From Clostridia bacterium (GTDB taxonomy: Bacteria > Bacillota > Clostridia > UMGS1883 > UMGS1540), in contig JAFSCR010000005.1 in assembly GCA_017436645.1 (NCBI GenBank), forward strand, positions 1 to 45,406: a stretch of DNA of 45,406 bases. The letters run 5' to 3'. Under the pieces are notes generated by a model. The model was not told the DNA's origin, did no database searches, and saw nothing but the letters and a program-made list of their open reading frames with translations. The translations under genes and the position numbers were made by a program. Positions within the stretch are counted from its first letter, which is position 1. Each line of letters begins with the position of its first letter. This document shows positions 6,463 to 15,966 of this stretch, piece after piece.

Positions 6463-7428
6463 AATCGTGCCGACGGGTTTCGGTGTAAGGTCAAGGAGGA
6501 CGCGGTTAATGCCTTCAACTTCGCGTGTGATGCGGTCGGTAATTTTATGGAGAACTGCATAGGGGATTTCTTCAATGGTTGCAGTCATGGCGTCAGAAGT
6601 GTTAACGGCACGGATAATTGCCGGCCAACCTTCATAACGTTTATCGTTTCGAACGCCTACGCTCTTAAAATCAGGCACGGCGATGAAATACTGCCATACC
6701 TTTTCGGCAAGGCCGCACTTGTCAAATTCTTCACGGAGAATTGCATCGGCTTCACGAAGCGCATGGAGGCGGTCACGAGTAATAGCGCCGAGGCAACGGA
6801 CACCAAGGCCCGGGCCGGGGAACGGCTGACGGTAAACCATACCGTGGGGAAGGCCGAGGGCTTCACCCACAACGCGAACTTCGTCTTTATAAAGAAGGCG
6901 AACAGGTTCCACAAGTTCAAACTGCATATCTTCGGGAAGACCGCCTACGTTATGGTGTGCCTTAACGCCGTCACTTTCCAAAATATCGGGATAAATTGTG
7001 CCCTGTGCAAGGAAGGAGATGCCTTCGAGTTTGGAAGCTTCTTCGTCAAACACTTTAATGAATTCGCCTCCGATGATTTTGCGTTTCTTTTCAGGCTCAG
7101 CAACATCTTTCAGTAAATCGAGGAAGCGGTCAGTAGCATCAATATAAATAAGGTTTGCATCCAGTTCTTTACCGAACACTTCAATTACCTGCTCGCTTTC
7201 GCCTTTGCGCATAAGGCCGTGATTTACGTGCACACACACGAGCTGTTTGCCGATGGCTTTGATAAGGAGCGCCGCAACAACGGAGGAATCCACACCGCCG
7301 GAAAGCGCAAGAAGAACCTTCTTATCGCCAACCTGGGCACGAATTGCCGCAACCTGTTCTTCAATAAAAGCATCTGCAAGTGCTTTTGTTGTGATTCTTT
7401 CCATGGAATCGGGTCTTTTGTCTAACAT
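6451..7428 (-). CDS. guaA: GMP synthase, ATP-pyrophosphatase subunit only
   Basis: The enzyme converts XMP to GMP with ATP and ammonia. The PP-loop SGGVDSS lies near residues 43-49, and the C-terminal dimerisation domain ends with the conserved PKPVGTIEWE. At about 325 residues it is some 190 shorter than usual bacterial GuaA (about 510-525): the N-terminal class I glutaminase domain is absent, and no free glutaminase gene is adjacent. It is thus like the archaeal GuaAb subunit and must use free ammonia or a glutaminase encoded elsewhere. I prefer the ATG at 7428 (MLDKRPDS): AGAGG lies 9 bases before it, whereas it directly abuts the ATG at 7437. The gene has its own promoter and its 3' end is an island attachment site. 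Confidence 0.9.
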   Translation of the reverse strand: MLDKRPDSMERITTKALADAFIEEQVAAIRAQVGDKKVLLALSGGVDSSVVAALLIKAIGKQLVCVHVNHGLMRKGESEQVIEVFGKELDANLIYIDATDRFLDLLKDVAEPEKKRKIIGGEFIKVFDEEASKLEGISFLAQGTIYPDILESDGVKAHHNVGGLPEDMQFELVEPVRLLYKDEVRVVGEALGLPHGMVYRQPFPGPGLGVRCLGAITRDRLHALREADAILREEFDKCGLAEKVWQYFIAVPDFKSVGVRNDKRYEGWPAIIRAVNTSDAMTATIEEIPYAVLHKITDRITREVEGINRVLLDLTPKPVGTIEWE

Positions 7429-7474
7429 TCCGCTCATCCTCTCTTAATAGTAATGGTAAATTTTGAATGGTATA

Positions 7475-7503
7475 ATTATAACACCAATTGCAGAAAATAG
7501 CAA
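7475..7503 (-). promoter_or_regulatory. Promoter of guaA
   Basis: On the minus strand TTGCTA (7503-7498), 17 bases, TATAAT (7480-7475), about 45 bases before the start. The same AT-rich block has TATAAT on the plus strand (7471-7476), a possible -10 for yitT but without a recognisable -35. Confidence 0.55.
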
Positions 7504-7547
7504 GAAAAAAATATGAATCTATCAAGTTTTTTAGGAGGCAGACAAGC

Positions 7548-8444
7548 TTGACGATTGCAAACCGAATAAAACCGTATTTATTTATTCTTTTGGGAACGCT
7601 GGCACTTTGTATAGGCCTTCGCCTCTTTTTGGTACCATTTAAGCTTTCTCCGGGTGGCGTCAGCACAGTTTCTACCGTATTATTTTATCTTTTTCGAGTG
7701 CCGCTTTCTTTTACAAACCTATTTGTAAACGGCGTATTATTTCTTTTTGGATACAAGTATTTAGGAAAAGACGGAATACTGAAAACTGCCTGTGGCGTAA
7801 TATTTACTTCCCTTTTCCTTGCGGTTTTAGACAACATTTCTTTGGAACAAGGGGATGTTTTTGCCGCAAGTGTTTTCGGCGGCATACTGATGGGTCTTGG
7901 CGTCGGGCTTGCCGTAAGGCAAGAAGCCTCCACCGGCGGCAGTGATTTCGCGGCGCTGATTTTGCACCGCTTTTTTCCCCACATTTCCGTTTCCCTATTT
8001 ATTCTGCTCATTGACCTTATCATCATTTTCCTTTCGGGACTTATATTTAAAAGCTTTTCCACTTCGTTTTATTCCGCTCTCGCCCTTGCCGTTTCCATGA
8101 AAACAACGGACCTTATTTTAGCCTTTGGCGATGCAGCAAAATCTGTATATATCCTATCAGACAAAACCGAGGAAATCTCTACCGCCATCGGTGAGGTTTT
8201 CTCCCGTGGCACAACGGGAATTCCTGCCAGAGGTATGTACCGAAAGACAGAAGGGCTGATGCTTCTTTCCGTGGTAAGTCCAAAAGAATTACCGAGTCTT
8301 ATTCACTTAATACGCCGAATGGACCCCTCTGCCTTCCTGATTATTTCCGATGCCCGTGAAGTTCTTGGGGAAGGCTTTAAATCCGGCACCGGATACGACA
8401 AAATGATGATAAATAAAAAACTCAACCGCCGCTATGACGGTTGA
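7548..8444 (+). CDS. YitT family membrane protein (DUF161 + DUF2179)
   Basis: This protein of about 298 residues has five or so hydrophobic segments in its first 190 residues (for example LFILLGTLALCIGLRLFLV and FILLIDLIIIFLSGLIF) and the family motif EASTGGSDFAALIL. The C-terminal soluble DUF2179 domain has the pattern RGTTGIPARGMY and ends near residue 285. The molecular function of the family is unknown. I choose TTG at 7548 because AGGAGG (7533-7538) lies 9 bases before it; the frame is open upstream but without a ribosome site. It is divergent from guaA, and its stop codon lies inside the bidirectional terminator it shares with gatB. Confidence 0.88.
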   Translation: MTIANRIKPYLFILLGTLALCIGLRLFLVPFKLSPGGVSTVSTVLFYLFRVPLSFTNLFVNGVLFLFGYKYLGKDGILKTACGVIFTSLFLAVLDNISLEQGDVFAASVFGGILMGLGVGLAVRQEASTGGSDFAALILHRFFPHISVSLFILLIDLIIIFLSGLIFKSFSTSFYSALALAVSMKTTDLILAFGDAAKSVYILSDKTEEISTAIGEVFSRGTTGIPARGMYRKTEGLMLLSVVSPKELPSLIHLIRRMDPSAFLIISDAREVLGEGFKSGTGYDKMMINKKLNRRYDG

Positions 8445-8455
8445 GTCCCTTTTTT
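8420..8455. terminator. Bidirectional terminator between yitT and gatB
   Basis: ACTCAACCG (8420-8428) pairs with CGGTTGAGT (8438-8446). It is followed by TTTTTT on the plus strand and preceded by AAAAAA, giving TTTTTT on the minus strand. The hairpin contains the last codons and TGA stop of yitT, and the T-run touches the gatB stop. Confidence 0.85.
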
Positions 8456-9890
8456 ACTTTAATGCCTCGAGTGCTTCACGAAGTTTTGCCTGAATAACGC
8501 CCGGGTTTGCCTTGCCTTTGGAGGCACGCATAACCTGACCGGTTAAAAAGCCGATGGCTTTATCTTTACCTGCCTTAAAGTCATTAACGGCAGCTTCATT
8601 CTGCGAGAGCACCCCGTGAATGATTTCCATAATGGCGCCTTCGTCACTAATCTGTGCAAGACCTTTTTCTTCCACAATTTGTTTCGGGTTCTTATCACTA
8701 TTGAACATTTCGGGGAGAACCTGCTTTGCAATGGTGCCGGAAATGGTGCCGCTTTCAATCATAGAAATCAGTTCTGCAAGTGCCTTGCCGCCAAAGGGAA
8801 TATCCTCCGCTTCCATAAGGGTTTCGTTTAAAATCTTGCTGATTTCACCGAGGAGCCAGTTGGAAACGGTTTTCGGCTTAGCGCCTTCGCCTACGGCTTC
8901 CTCAAAAAGCTTGGAAAGGCCGAGAGAGGCACTTAAAAGGCCTGCATCATATTTTGGCAAATCGTAATTTTCCACATACCGCTTTTTCTTTTCGGAGGGA
9001 AGCTCGGGAAGAGAATTTCTAAGGTTTTCTTTCCATGCCTCATCCACGAAAATGGGCATAAGGTCGGGTTCGGGGAAATAGCGATAGTCGTGGGCTTCTT
9101 CTTTGGTTCGCATAACAAAGCTTTCGCCCTTTGTATCGTCCCATCTTCTCGTTTCCTGTTCTACCGTGCCCCCTGCCTCGAGGATTGCAATCTGGCGGTC
9201 ACGCTCATAACGGATTGCACGGGCGGCCGCATGGAAGGAGTTGACGTTCTTGCACTCGGAACGGACGCCGAATTCCTTCTGCCCTTCGGGGCGGACGGAA
9301 ACGTTCACGTCACAGCGCAGAGAGCCTTCCTGCATCTTACAGTCGGAAACACCGATGGCCTGCAGGGTAGATTTGATAGCCTCTAAAAAGGCAAGTGCTT
9401 CTTCGGGAGAGCGAAGGTCCGGCTCGCTGACAATTTCGATAAGGGGTACACCGCCACGGTTATAGTCTACAAGAGAGAAGTTTGCGCCCTCTGCATGGAG
9501 AAGCTTGCCGGCATCCTCTTCGATATGAATACGGGTTATGCCAATTTTTTTCATGCCCTCATCCGTATCAATTTCAACAAAGCCATGCTCACATAAAGGC
9601 AAGTCAAACTGGGAAATCTGATAGGCCTTGGGAAGGTCAGGATAAAAATAATTCTTTCTGTCCTGCTTACAGTAGGATGCGATATCACAATGCATGCTGA
9701 GGCCTGCTTTAATGCCGTAGTCCACAACCGTTTTATTTAAAACGGGCAGTGCACCGGGCAAACCGATACAAACGGGACAGCAGCGGGTATTTGTGTCACC
9801 GCCGAAGCTGTTTTCACAAGAGCAGTATATTTTTGTTTTGGTGCTGAGTTCTGCATGGACCTCAAGACCGATGACAGTTTCATACTTCAT
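8454..9890 (-). CDS. gatB: Asp/Glu-tRNA amidotransferase subunit B
   Basis: GatB (about 478 residues) activates the mischarged Glu-tRNA(Gln) or Asp-tRNA(Asn) with ATP so that ammonia from GatA can amidate it. The protein starts MKYETVIGLEVHAELST, the conserved N-terminus. The cradle domain runs to about 290 with zinc-site cysteines (CSCENSFGG, CCPVC), followed by the helical and YqeY-like tail ending in the tRNA-binding region. The start at 9890 is set by GGGAGGT, which lies in the end of gatA; the frame is open 9 codons further but without a better site. It is the last gene of gatC-gatA-gatB, and its presence implies that Gln-tRNA and/or Asn-tRNA is made indirectly. Confidence 0.97.
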   Translation of the reverse strand: MKYETVIGLEVHAELSTKTKIYCSCENSFGGDTNTRCCPVCIGLPGALPVLNKTVVDYGIKAGLSMHCDIASYCKQDRKNYFYPDLPKAYQISQFDLPLCEHGFVEIDTDEGMKKIGITRIHIEEDAGKLLHAEGANFSLVDYNRGGVPLIEIVSEPDLRSPEEALAFLEAIKSTLQAIGVSDCKMQEGSLRCDVNVSVRPEGQKEFGVRSECKNVNSFHAAARAIRYERDRQIAILEAGGTVEQETRRWDDTKGESFVMRTKEEAHDYRYFPEPDLMPIFVDEAWKENLRNSLPELPSEKKKRYVENYDLPKYDAGLLSASLGLSKLFEEAVGEGAKPKTVSNWLLGEISKILNETLMEAEDIPFGGKALAELISMIESGTISGTIAKQVLPEMFNSDKNPKQIVEEKGLAQISDEGAIMEIIHGVLSQNEAAVNDFKAGKDKAIGFLTGQVMRASKGKANPGVIQAKLREALEALK

Positions 9891-9891
9891 G

Positions 9892-11331
9892 TTATCTACC
9901 TCCCTTTTCCAGCGCATAAGCCGCCTTCAGAATTTTCGCATCGCCAAGGCGGGGCCCGATGAGCTGAACGCCGATGGGAAGGCCTTCTCCATCGGTACCG
10001 TACGGCATGCTGAGTGCGGGCAGGCCTGCAATATTAATGGAAACTGTGCAGATATCTGCAAGATACATCTGCACGGGATCTGCGCTTTTTGCACCAAATT
10101 TCCAAGCCGTGCAAGGCGAGGTGGGTGTTAAAATACAATCCACAGTTTCAAAAACACGGGCGAAATCCTGACAGATAAGTGTACGTGTTTTCTGTGCTTT
10201 TTTATAATATGCATCATAATAGCCGCTGGATAAAACGAAGGTGCCGAGCATAATGCGGCGTTTAACTTCTTTGCCGAAACCTTCACTTCTTGTCTTTAAG
10301 AACAGGCTGTCAAGGTCCTCGCAGCCCTCTGCACGAAAGCCATAGCGAACGCCATCGTATCTTGCAAGGTTGGAGCTTGCTTCTGCGGAGGAAATAAGGT
10401 AATAGGTTTCCAGAGCATAATCCAGCATGGGGAGAGAACATTCCACAATTTCAGCACCCATACTCTCATAGGCTTTTGCCGCAGAAAGAACAGCTTCACG
10501 AACAGCCGGATCCACGGCATCACTTAAATATTCTTTGGGAAGACCAACGCGCATCCCCTTGCATTCTCCGGTAAGCGCGCCGAGAAAATCGGGCGTGGAG
10601 ACATGCAGGGAGGTGGAATCCTTTTCATCCTTTCCGCAAATGGCGGATAAAACGGTGGCACAGTCACGAACGTCTTTTGTGATGGGCCCAATCTGGTCAA
10701 GAGAAGATGCAAATGCAATCAGGCCATAGCGGGAAACGAGGCCATATGTAGGCTTCATACCCACAACGCCGCAGAAAGATGCAGGCTGACGAATAGAACC
10801 GCCCGTATCGGAACCGAGGGCAAACACAGCTTCATCTGCTGCAACTGCCGCAGCACTACCGCCGGAGGAGCCGCCGGGTACACATGCTGTATTTCTCGGG
10901 TTTTTGGTTTTCTTGAAATAAGAGTTTTCCGTGGAGGAGCCCATGGCAAATTCGTCCATATTGGCCTTCCCTACCATGACTGCATCCTGCCCCAGAAGTC
11001 GCTCGTAGGCATCTGCAGAATACGGAGGCACATAGTTATAAAGCATTTTGGAGGCACAAGTCGTCAAAACGCCTTTTGTGGAAATATTATCTTTAATGGC
11101 CACAGGAATGCCTGCAAGAGGAGAAATTTCTTCTCCTGCCGCAATTTTTTTGTCTACTTCCTCCGCCTTTTTGAGAGCTGACGCACTCGTTACGGTAATA
11201 TAGCTTTCAATTTCGGCTTCCGTTTCTTCTATATGGGCAAGCTGGGCACGTGTCAGCTCTAAAGCTGAAACTTCACGGTTTACAAGTTTATCATGCAGCT
11301 CGTGGGCCGTCATGGAAACAAGTGCTTTCAT
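9892..11331 (-). CDS. gatA: Asp/Glu-tRNA amidotransferase subunit A
   Basis: GatA is the glutaminase of GatCAB, releasing ammonia from glutamine for transfer to GatB. The 479-residue amidase-signature protein has the catalytic triad: lysine in [10 protein letters not shown] (about 80), cis-serine in [14 protein letters not shown] (about 172-185), and the nucleophile region in [13 protein letters not shown] (about 150-162). The length is normal for the family. The start is preceded by AGAAAGGA, and the stop is one base before gatB. It is translated with gatC and gatB. Confidence 0.97.
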   Translation of the reverse strand: MKALVSMTAHELHDKLVNREVSALELTRAQLAHIEETEAEIESYITVTSASALKKAEEVDKKIAAGEEISPLAGIPVAIKDNISTKGVLTTCASKMLYNYVPPYSADAYERLLGQDAVMVGKANMDEFAMGSSTENSYFKKTKNPRNTACVPGGSSGGSAAAVAADEAVFALGSDTGGSIRQPASFCGVVGMKPTYGLVSRYGLIAFASSLDQIGPITKDVRDCATVLSAICGKDEKDSTSLHVSTPDFLGALTGECKGMRVGLPKEYLSDAVDPAVREAVLSAAKAYESMGAEIVECSLPMLDYALETYYLISSAEASSNLARYDGVRYGFRAEGCEDLDSLFLKTRSEGFGKEVKRRIMLGTFVLSSGYYDAYYKKAQKTRTLICQDFARVFETVDCILTPTSPCTAWKFGAKSADPVQMYLADICTVSINIAGLPALSMPYGTDGEGLPIGVQLIGPRLGDAKILKAAYALEKGGR

Positions 11332-11346
11332 ATTGATTCGTCCTTT

Positions 11347-11631
11347 CTATTCAACGGTTTTCGGTACAACAAAGCATTCCATATCTGCCTGCGGGGCATT
11401 TTGCAGAATTTCCGAAGGGGAAAGCGAAGGTTTCACTTCGTCCTTGCGGAAAACATTTTTCCCGTCTGCCGCAAACATGGTGGGGTCTGCTTCCGTTTCA
11501 AGGGACGAAAGCTTGTCCGCAAATGCAAGAATGCTTTGCATTTCACCTGTCAGTCGCTCTTTTTCTTCATTGGAAAGGGCAAGCCTTGAAAGCTTTGCGA
11601 GATGCTCTATTTCCTTCATTGTAATTGCCAT
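11347..11631 (-). CDS. gatC: Asp/Glu-tRNA amidotransferase subunit C
   Basis: GatC is the small subunit that wraps around GatA and GatB. About 94 residues begin MAITMKEIEHLAKLSRLALS, the conserved N-terminus, and the C-terminal half has the family's VFRKDEVKPSLSPSEILQNAP. I choose ATG at 11631 because GGAG lies 7 bases before it; the ATG two codons upstream nearly abuts that site. It is the first gat gene, 14 bases after the metallophosphoesterase gene. Confidence 0.95.
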   Translation of the reverse strand: MAITMKEIEHLAKLSRLALSNEEKERLTGEMQSILAFADKLSSLETEADPTMFAADGKNVFRKDEVKPSLSPSEILQNAPQADMECFVVPKTVE

Positions 11632-11645
11632 ATCCATTCTCCTCT

Positions 11646-12317
11646 CTATACAATCCGTTTCGGCACAAACCCTAAATAATCTGCCGAAACAAGCAAATCT
11701 CTTTCACTTTGCATAAATTTATTCCACGCATTTTTGCCGTGCAAATGTCCGTACACGCAAAATTCTACGTTATATTCCATAAGTATTTCTTGAAAACCAA
11801 CGTCCGGCGGATAGTGCATCATGACGATTCTTTTTTCGGAAAGTGCTGCGCCTTCCTTTAGAGAAAGCTCCAACCGCACCATTTCACGCTCATAAATTTT
11901 TCGGTCTTCGCCGGAAAAATCCGATTCAAACGGGGATTTCCACCCTCTGCAGGCACATACCGCATACCCGTCCGCCATCGCACTGTTATTGTGCAGGAAG
12001 GTAATGGTTTCAAGGCTGTTTTCCGAAAGAAACTTCTGGAGTTTTGCGGCGGTTGTCCACCAATAATCGTGGTTTCCCTTCGATATAAATTTACGACCCG
12101 GAAGTGCCTCAATAAACTGAAAGTCAGGAAGAGATTCTTCAAGGTACGTAGCCCACGAAACATCGCCACCGATAAGCACCGTATCATTCTCCCCTACTGT
12201 TTTCTTCCAGTTTTCGGAAATTCTTTCAACATAATTTTCCCATCCGCCGCCAAAAACATCCATGGGCTTATCTATGCCGAGGGGCAGATGCAAGTCACTC
12301 ATGGCAAATATCGCCAT
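11646..12317 (-). CDS. Metallophosphoesterase (calcineurin-like)
   Basis: This 223-residue cytoplasmic phosphoesterase shows every metal-site motif of the family in order: DLHL (8-11), GGDVSWA (about 50-56), KGNHDYWW (about 79-86), MHYPP (about 166-170) and YGHLHG (about 188-193). Relatives in Clostridia are annotated as serine/threonine phosphatase-like or YkuE-like proteins of unknown substrate. It starts after AAGGGAG and precedes gatC by 14 bases, so it is likely cotranscribed with gatCAB. It is divergent from the DUF1540 gene. Confidence 0.88.
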   Translation of the reverse strand: MAIFAMSDLHLPLGIDKPMDVFGGGWENYVERISENWKKTVGENDTVLIGGDVSWATYLEESLPDFQFIEALPGRKFISKGNHDYWWTTAAKLQKFLSENSLETITFLHNNSAMADGYAVCACRGWKSPFESDFSGEDRKIYEREMVRLELSLKEGAALSEKRIVMMHYPPDVGFQEILMEYNVEFCVYGHLHGKNAWNKFMQSERDLLVSADYLGFVPKRIV

Positions 12318-12393
12318 ATAAATTCTCCCTTAGTATACAATTTGATTTTTTGCGCATGCTAATAGAGACATACGCTTTAAGGAGGTTTAAAAA

Positions 12394-12582
12394 ATGAAAC
12401 CCTATGAAAACAAAGACGTCATCCATGACGTAAAATGCAGCGTGGAAAGCTGCCACTTTAACGACCATGACGGAAACTGTACCGCAGAGGAAATCGAAGT
12501 AAGTCCCTGCTCGGGTACAGGCTGTGAAGGTACACTTTGTGCCACCTTCATTGACCGTGACAAGTGTCAGGGTTGTTTCTAG
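12394..12582 (+). CDS. DUF1540 cysteine-rich small protein
   Basis: This 62-residue protein has eight cysteines, in CSVESC, NCTAEEIEV, PCSGTGCEGTLC and DKCQGCF. It matches DUF1540, a small domain usual in Clostridia and thought to bind metal through cysteine; the function is unknown. There is a clear AAGGAGG before the ATG. It is a single-gene unit between the metallophosphoesterase (divergent) and thrC (convergent), closed by the hairpin at 12596-12621. Confidence 0.88.
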   Translation: MKPYENKDVIHDVKCSVESCHFNDHDGNCTAEEIEVSPCSGTGCEGTLCATFIDRDKCQGCF

Positions 12583-12595
12583 AAAAACCCAAGTT

Positions 12596-12621
12596 CGCCC
12601 TGCAGGAATTCCCGCAGGGCG
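12596..12621. terminator. Hairpin between DUF1540 gene and thrC
   Basis: CGCCCTGC (12596-12603) pairs with GCAGGGCG (12614-12621), a GC-rich stem between convergent genes. The T-runs are weak and offset (GGGTTTTTC further along on the minus strand, ACCTTT on the plus strand), so termination is likely but not textbook. Confidence 0.6.
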
Positions 12622-12627
12622 ATACCT

Positions 12628-14109
12628 TTATAAAAGCAGAAGTTCTTTTACAGCTTCACGCATTTTTTCAGGCGCACATGCCTTTTCAAAACGAGAAGCT
12701 TTGTTTTGAAGCGAAGAAAGTGCTTCAGGAATTGCCAGACCGCTCTTTTTATTAAGGGCGGAAAGGATTTCAAAATCATCAATATCTGTAGATTCGCCGA
12801 GTGCATCTAAAACGCTCTGCCCGAATTTATAGGGGTTTGCAGTAGAGGCAATCACGGTTTTCCTTGTATCCCCCGTCTTCTCTACATAATTATCGTACAC
12901 CCGAAGGGCCACTGCCGTGTGGGTGTCCGCAAGATAGCCGTGCTTTTCAAAGACGGAGCGAATTGTTTCTTTCGTTTCCGCATCGTCACAGCTGCCTGCC
13001 CAGAGAATTTCCTGCATTTTTTCGAGCATATCATCTTCAATCCAATATTCACCGTTTTCTTTAAGGTCACGCATCCAGTCAGAAACCTTCTCGGCATCCT
13101 CTCCCGAAAGGTCATATAAGAACCGTTCGAGGTTACTGGAGATGAGAATGTCCATCGACGGGGAAATGGTAAGATGGAAGTTACGCTTTTTGTTATACAC
13201 GCCGGTGCAAATAAATTCAGTAAGAACGTCATTTGCATTGGATGCACAAATAAGCTTATGAATGGGCACGCCCATTTTCTTTGCATAATACGCCGCCAAA
13301 ATGTTGCCGAAGTTGCCTGTGGGAACGACCACATTGAAGGTATCCCCTTCGCCCAGTTCGCCCTTTTTCAAAAGGTCAAGATAGGCGGAAACGTAATATA
13401 CAATCTGCGGCACAAGACGGCCCCAGTTAATGGAGTTTGCAGAAGACAGAGAAATGCCATTTTCTTTCAGGAATGCGCCGTAAGCTTCATCGGTAAAAAT
13501 AGCTTTTACACCGTTTTGGGCATCGTCAAAGTTGCCTTCGACAGCCATGACGCCGACGTTCTTTCCTTCCTGCGTGACCATCTGTTTTTTCTGGATATTA
13601 CTTACACCGTCACGGGGGAAGAAAACAAGTACCCTTGTGCCGTCTACATCCTTAAAGCCTTCCAGGGCAGCTTTTCCTGTGTCCCCGCTTGTAGCTACAA
13701 GAATGCAAACTTCGTCCCGAATACCACATTTTTGCATAGATGTCGTTAACAGATGGGGCAAAATCTGCAGCGCCATATCCTTAAATGCACATGTGGGGCC
13801 ATGCCAAAGCTCCAGTACATAGGCATGATCTGTGAGCTTTTTTAAGGGTGCAATTTCTTCACTGCCGAATTTTTCGGCCGTGTAAGCGGCTTCTACACAT
13901 GCATCAACTTCTTCAGCCGTAAAATCCGTTAAATAGCGGGATAATACGTACTTTGCCCGTTCCTTATAGGAAAGCGGCAGCAGTGCCTCCATATTGTCTA
14001 TTTTCGGAAAAGATTCCGGCACATACAGGCCGCCGTCCGGCGCCAGACCCTTAACAATGGCTCTGGATGCCGAAACCGCCGCATCGCCGCGGGTACTCCT
14101 AAAATTCAT
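12628..14109 (-). CDS. thrC: Threonine synthase
   Basis: ThrC makes threonine from O-phosphohomoserine using pyridoxal phosphate. The 493-residue length fits the longer (yeast / E. coli type) subgroup. It starts MNFRSTRGDAAVSASRAIVK, the PLP lysine is in WHGPTCAFKDMALQ (about 101-114), and the phosphate-binding loops ATSGDTGKAA and VPTGNFGNILA are present. It is the last gene of the carD-ispD-ispF-pgi-ATPase-thrC run, 23 bases after the P-loop gene, with GAAAGGA before the start. Confidence 0.96.
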   Translation of the reverse strand: MNFRSTRGDAAVSASRAIVKGLAPDGGLYVPESFPKIDNMEALLPLSYKERAKYVLSRYLTDFTAEEVDACVEAAYTAEKFGSEEIAPLKKLTDHAYVLELWHGPTCAFKDMALQILPHLLTTSMQKCGIRDEVCILVATSGDTGKAALEGFKDVDGTRVLVFFPRDGVSNIQKKQMVTQEGKNVGVMAVEGNFDDAQNGVKAIFTDEAYGAFLKENGISLSSANSINWGRLVPQIVYYVSAYLDLLKKGELGEGDTFNVVVPTGNFGNILAAYYAKKMGVPIHKLICASNANDVLTEFICTGVYNKKRNFHLTISPSMDILISSNLERFLYDLSGEDAEKVSDWMRDLKENGEYWIEDDMLEKMQEILWAGSCDDAETKETIRSVFEKHGYLADTHTAVALRVYDNYVEKTGDTRKTVIASTANPYKFGQSVLDALGESTDIDDFEILSALNKKSGLAIPEALSSLQNKASRFEKACAPEKMREAVKELLLL

Positions 14110-14132
14110 AGCTAAAAACGATCCTTTCTGTC

Positions 14133-14540
14133 TTATGCAAATGCGCGGATTTTTTCACTTGCATCCGAAGCGGCAAGGCTGATGGTCATGAGCATCTGTG
14201 TTTCAAACTTTTCGCACAGTGCGGAAAGTTTTTCAAGAAGCTTTTCAAGTTCTTCTGCCTCACCTTTGGCAATCTTTGTGATGCTGTCTACAAAAATGTA
14301 GGAAACATCAAAGTTCTGTGCCAGAATGCCGCATACAAGACCGTAAAATTCGTCATATGTACCAACGGAAAATTCAGAGGTATCAACAAGACGGATCTTA
14401 TGTGTTACGTCGGTTGTATGCTGAGAACCATTATTAATAAATACAACATTACCCTTTTCGCTTTCAACAGCCTTGTGCATGCTGTCAAGAAGCATTTTGG
14501 TTTTACCTGTACCTTTTTCGCCAAGAATTACTCTAATCAT
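14133..14540 (-). CDS. Small P-loop ATP-binding protein of unknown function
   Basis: About 135 residues with a Walker A motif GEKGTGKTK right at the N-terminus and a Walker B-like strand SYIFVDSITK around 85-95. An acidic coiled-coil-like helix (GEAEELEKLLEKLSALCEKF) follows. Similar Clostridial proteins are loosely named twitching-motility or PilT-like ATPases, but there is no pilus gene here and it is far shorter than PilT. I use the ATG at 14540 (MIRVILG), which is 12 bases after AAAGG; a TTG four codons earlier directly abuts that site. Function not recognised. Confidence 0.75.
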   Translation of the reverse strand: MIRVILGEKGTGKTKMLLDSMHKAVESEKGNVVFINNGSQHTTDVTHKIRLVDTSEFSVGTYDEFYGLVCGILAQNFDVSYIFVDSITKIAKGEAEELEKLLEKLSALCEKFETQMLMTISLAASDASEKIRAFA

Positions 14541-14601
14541 ATTTTTCGCCAACCTTTCAATGTTTATTTAAACAGATGCTTTCGCAATCTGCTTTTCACA
14601 A

Positions 14602-15948
14602 TTATAAGTTTTTGATTCTTTCCCGAAGCTTGACGCCTTCTTCTTCATAACCGGGCTTGCCGAGGAGCGCAAACATATTTTTCTTATAAGCTTCCACGCC
14701 CGGCTGATCAAAGGGATTTACCCCTAAAATGTAACCGCTTATGGCGCAGGCTTTTTCAAAGAAGTAAACCACTTTGCCGAAGTTATATGCATTAAGCTCT
14801 TCCATTTCGATAACAAGGCACGGCACGCCGCCATCCTTATGGGCCATAATGGCACCGAGGAATGCGTTCTCGTTTACCTCGGAAAGGTTTCTGCCCTCAA
14901 GGTACCGAAGACCGTCAATATTCCCTTCCATGCCGGGAATGGTCACATCGCCGTCCGGTGTTTTTACATAAATAACGGTTTCAAAAATATTGCGAAGCCC
15001 GTCCTGAATATACTGACCGACAGAGTGAAGGTCTGTAGAAAAGTTTACGGATGCGGGGAAAATCCCCTTGCCGTCCTTTCCTTCACTTTCGCCGTAGAGC
15101 TGTTTCCACCATTCTGCAAAATACTGGAGCCGTCCGTCAAAGTTTGCAAGAACCTCTGTTGTTTTACCCATGCGGTACAAAATATTTCTTGCCGCCGCAT
15201 ACTGATAACAAGGATTATGATCAAGATTCGGGTCAGAAGATGCAATCATTTCGTCTCTGGCGCCCCGAAGCATATCATCAATATCAATACCTGCTACTGC
15301 TATCGGCAATAGACCTACAGGCGTGAGAACGGAATATCTGCCGCCCACATTATCGGGGACAACAAACTTTTCATAGCCTTCCGCCTCTGCAAGGGAGAAA
15401 AGTGCGCCCTTTTCTTTATCGGTTGTAACGTAAATACGCTCCCGCGCACCTTCTTTGCCGTACTTTCTTTCCAGAAGGTCTTTGAAAAAGCGGAATGCAA
15501 TGGCCGGCTCAGTGGTTGTGCCGGATTTGGAAATTACGTTAATGGCAAAGTCGTTATTTTCCGCAATTTCCAAAACATCTTTTACATACGGGCCATTAAT
15601 ATTGTGGCCTGCAAAAAAGATTTTCGGGATTTTTTGTCCACCGCATTTGCAGAAGGGCCTAAGCGGTGAGGTGAGCATCCGGATTGCCGCTTTTGCGCCA
15701 AGATAAGAGCCACCAATGCCGATAACAATCAAAACATCTGCTTTTTCTCTGATTTCTTTTGCAGCAACTTTTATTCTTTCTACTTCTTCTCTATTGTATG
15801 TTTCGGGTAAATCAAGCCAACCTGTATAGTCACTACCTTCGCCGGTTCCGTCGTGCAAACGGTTATGTGCTTCCAAGACAAGGTCTTGGAGGTTTTCCAT
15901 CTCTTCGCGGCCGAAAAAACCGCCGGCATACCTACACGAAAAATTCAT
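14602..15948 (-). CDS. pgi: Glucose-6-phosphate isomerase
   Basis: Pgi interconverts glucose-6-phosphate and fructose-6-phosphate. The 448-residue protein is the normal Firmicute size. Seen: [12 protein letters not shown] (about 80-91), the sugar-phosphate loop [24 protein letters not shown], the catalytic glutamate in [13 protein letters not shown], and the C-terminal active-site lysine in [12 protein letters not shown]. It lies 18 bases after ispF. The gap of about 60 bases to the next gene holds no evident terminator, so read-through to the P-loop gene and thrC is expected. Confidence 0.97.
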   Translation of the reverse strand: MNFSCRYAGGFFGREEMENLQDLVLEAHNRLHDGTGEGSDYTGWLDLPETYNREEVERIKVAAKEIREKADVLIVIGIGGSYLGAKAAIRMLTSPLRPFCKCGGQKIPKIFFAGHNINGPYVKDVLEIAENNDFAINVISKSGTTTEPAIAFRFFKDLLERKYGKEGARERIYVTTDKEKGALFSLAEAEGYEKFVVPDNVGGRYSVLTPVGLLPIAVAGIDIDDMLRGARDEMIASSDPNLDHNPCYQYAAARNILYRMGKTTEVLANFDGRLQYFAEWWKQLYGESEGKDGKGIFPASVNFSTDLHSVGQYIQDGLRNIFETVIYVKTPDGDVTIPGMEGNIDGLRYLEGRNLSEVNENAFLGAIMAHKDGGVPCLVIEMEELNAYNFGKVVYFFEKACAISGYILGVNPFDQPGVEAYKKNMFALLGKPGYEEEGVKLRERIKNL

Positions 15949-15966
15949 AGCGATGATATTTCCCTT

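Noticed and set aside
6547-7116. 189-residue plus-strand frame across guaA
   Set aside because: It is antisense to the clearly conserved guaA sequence, with no ribosome site or family likeness.
13174-13749. 191-residue plus-strand frame opposite thrC
   Set aside because: Antisense shadow of threonine synthase, without ribosome site or recognisable domain.
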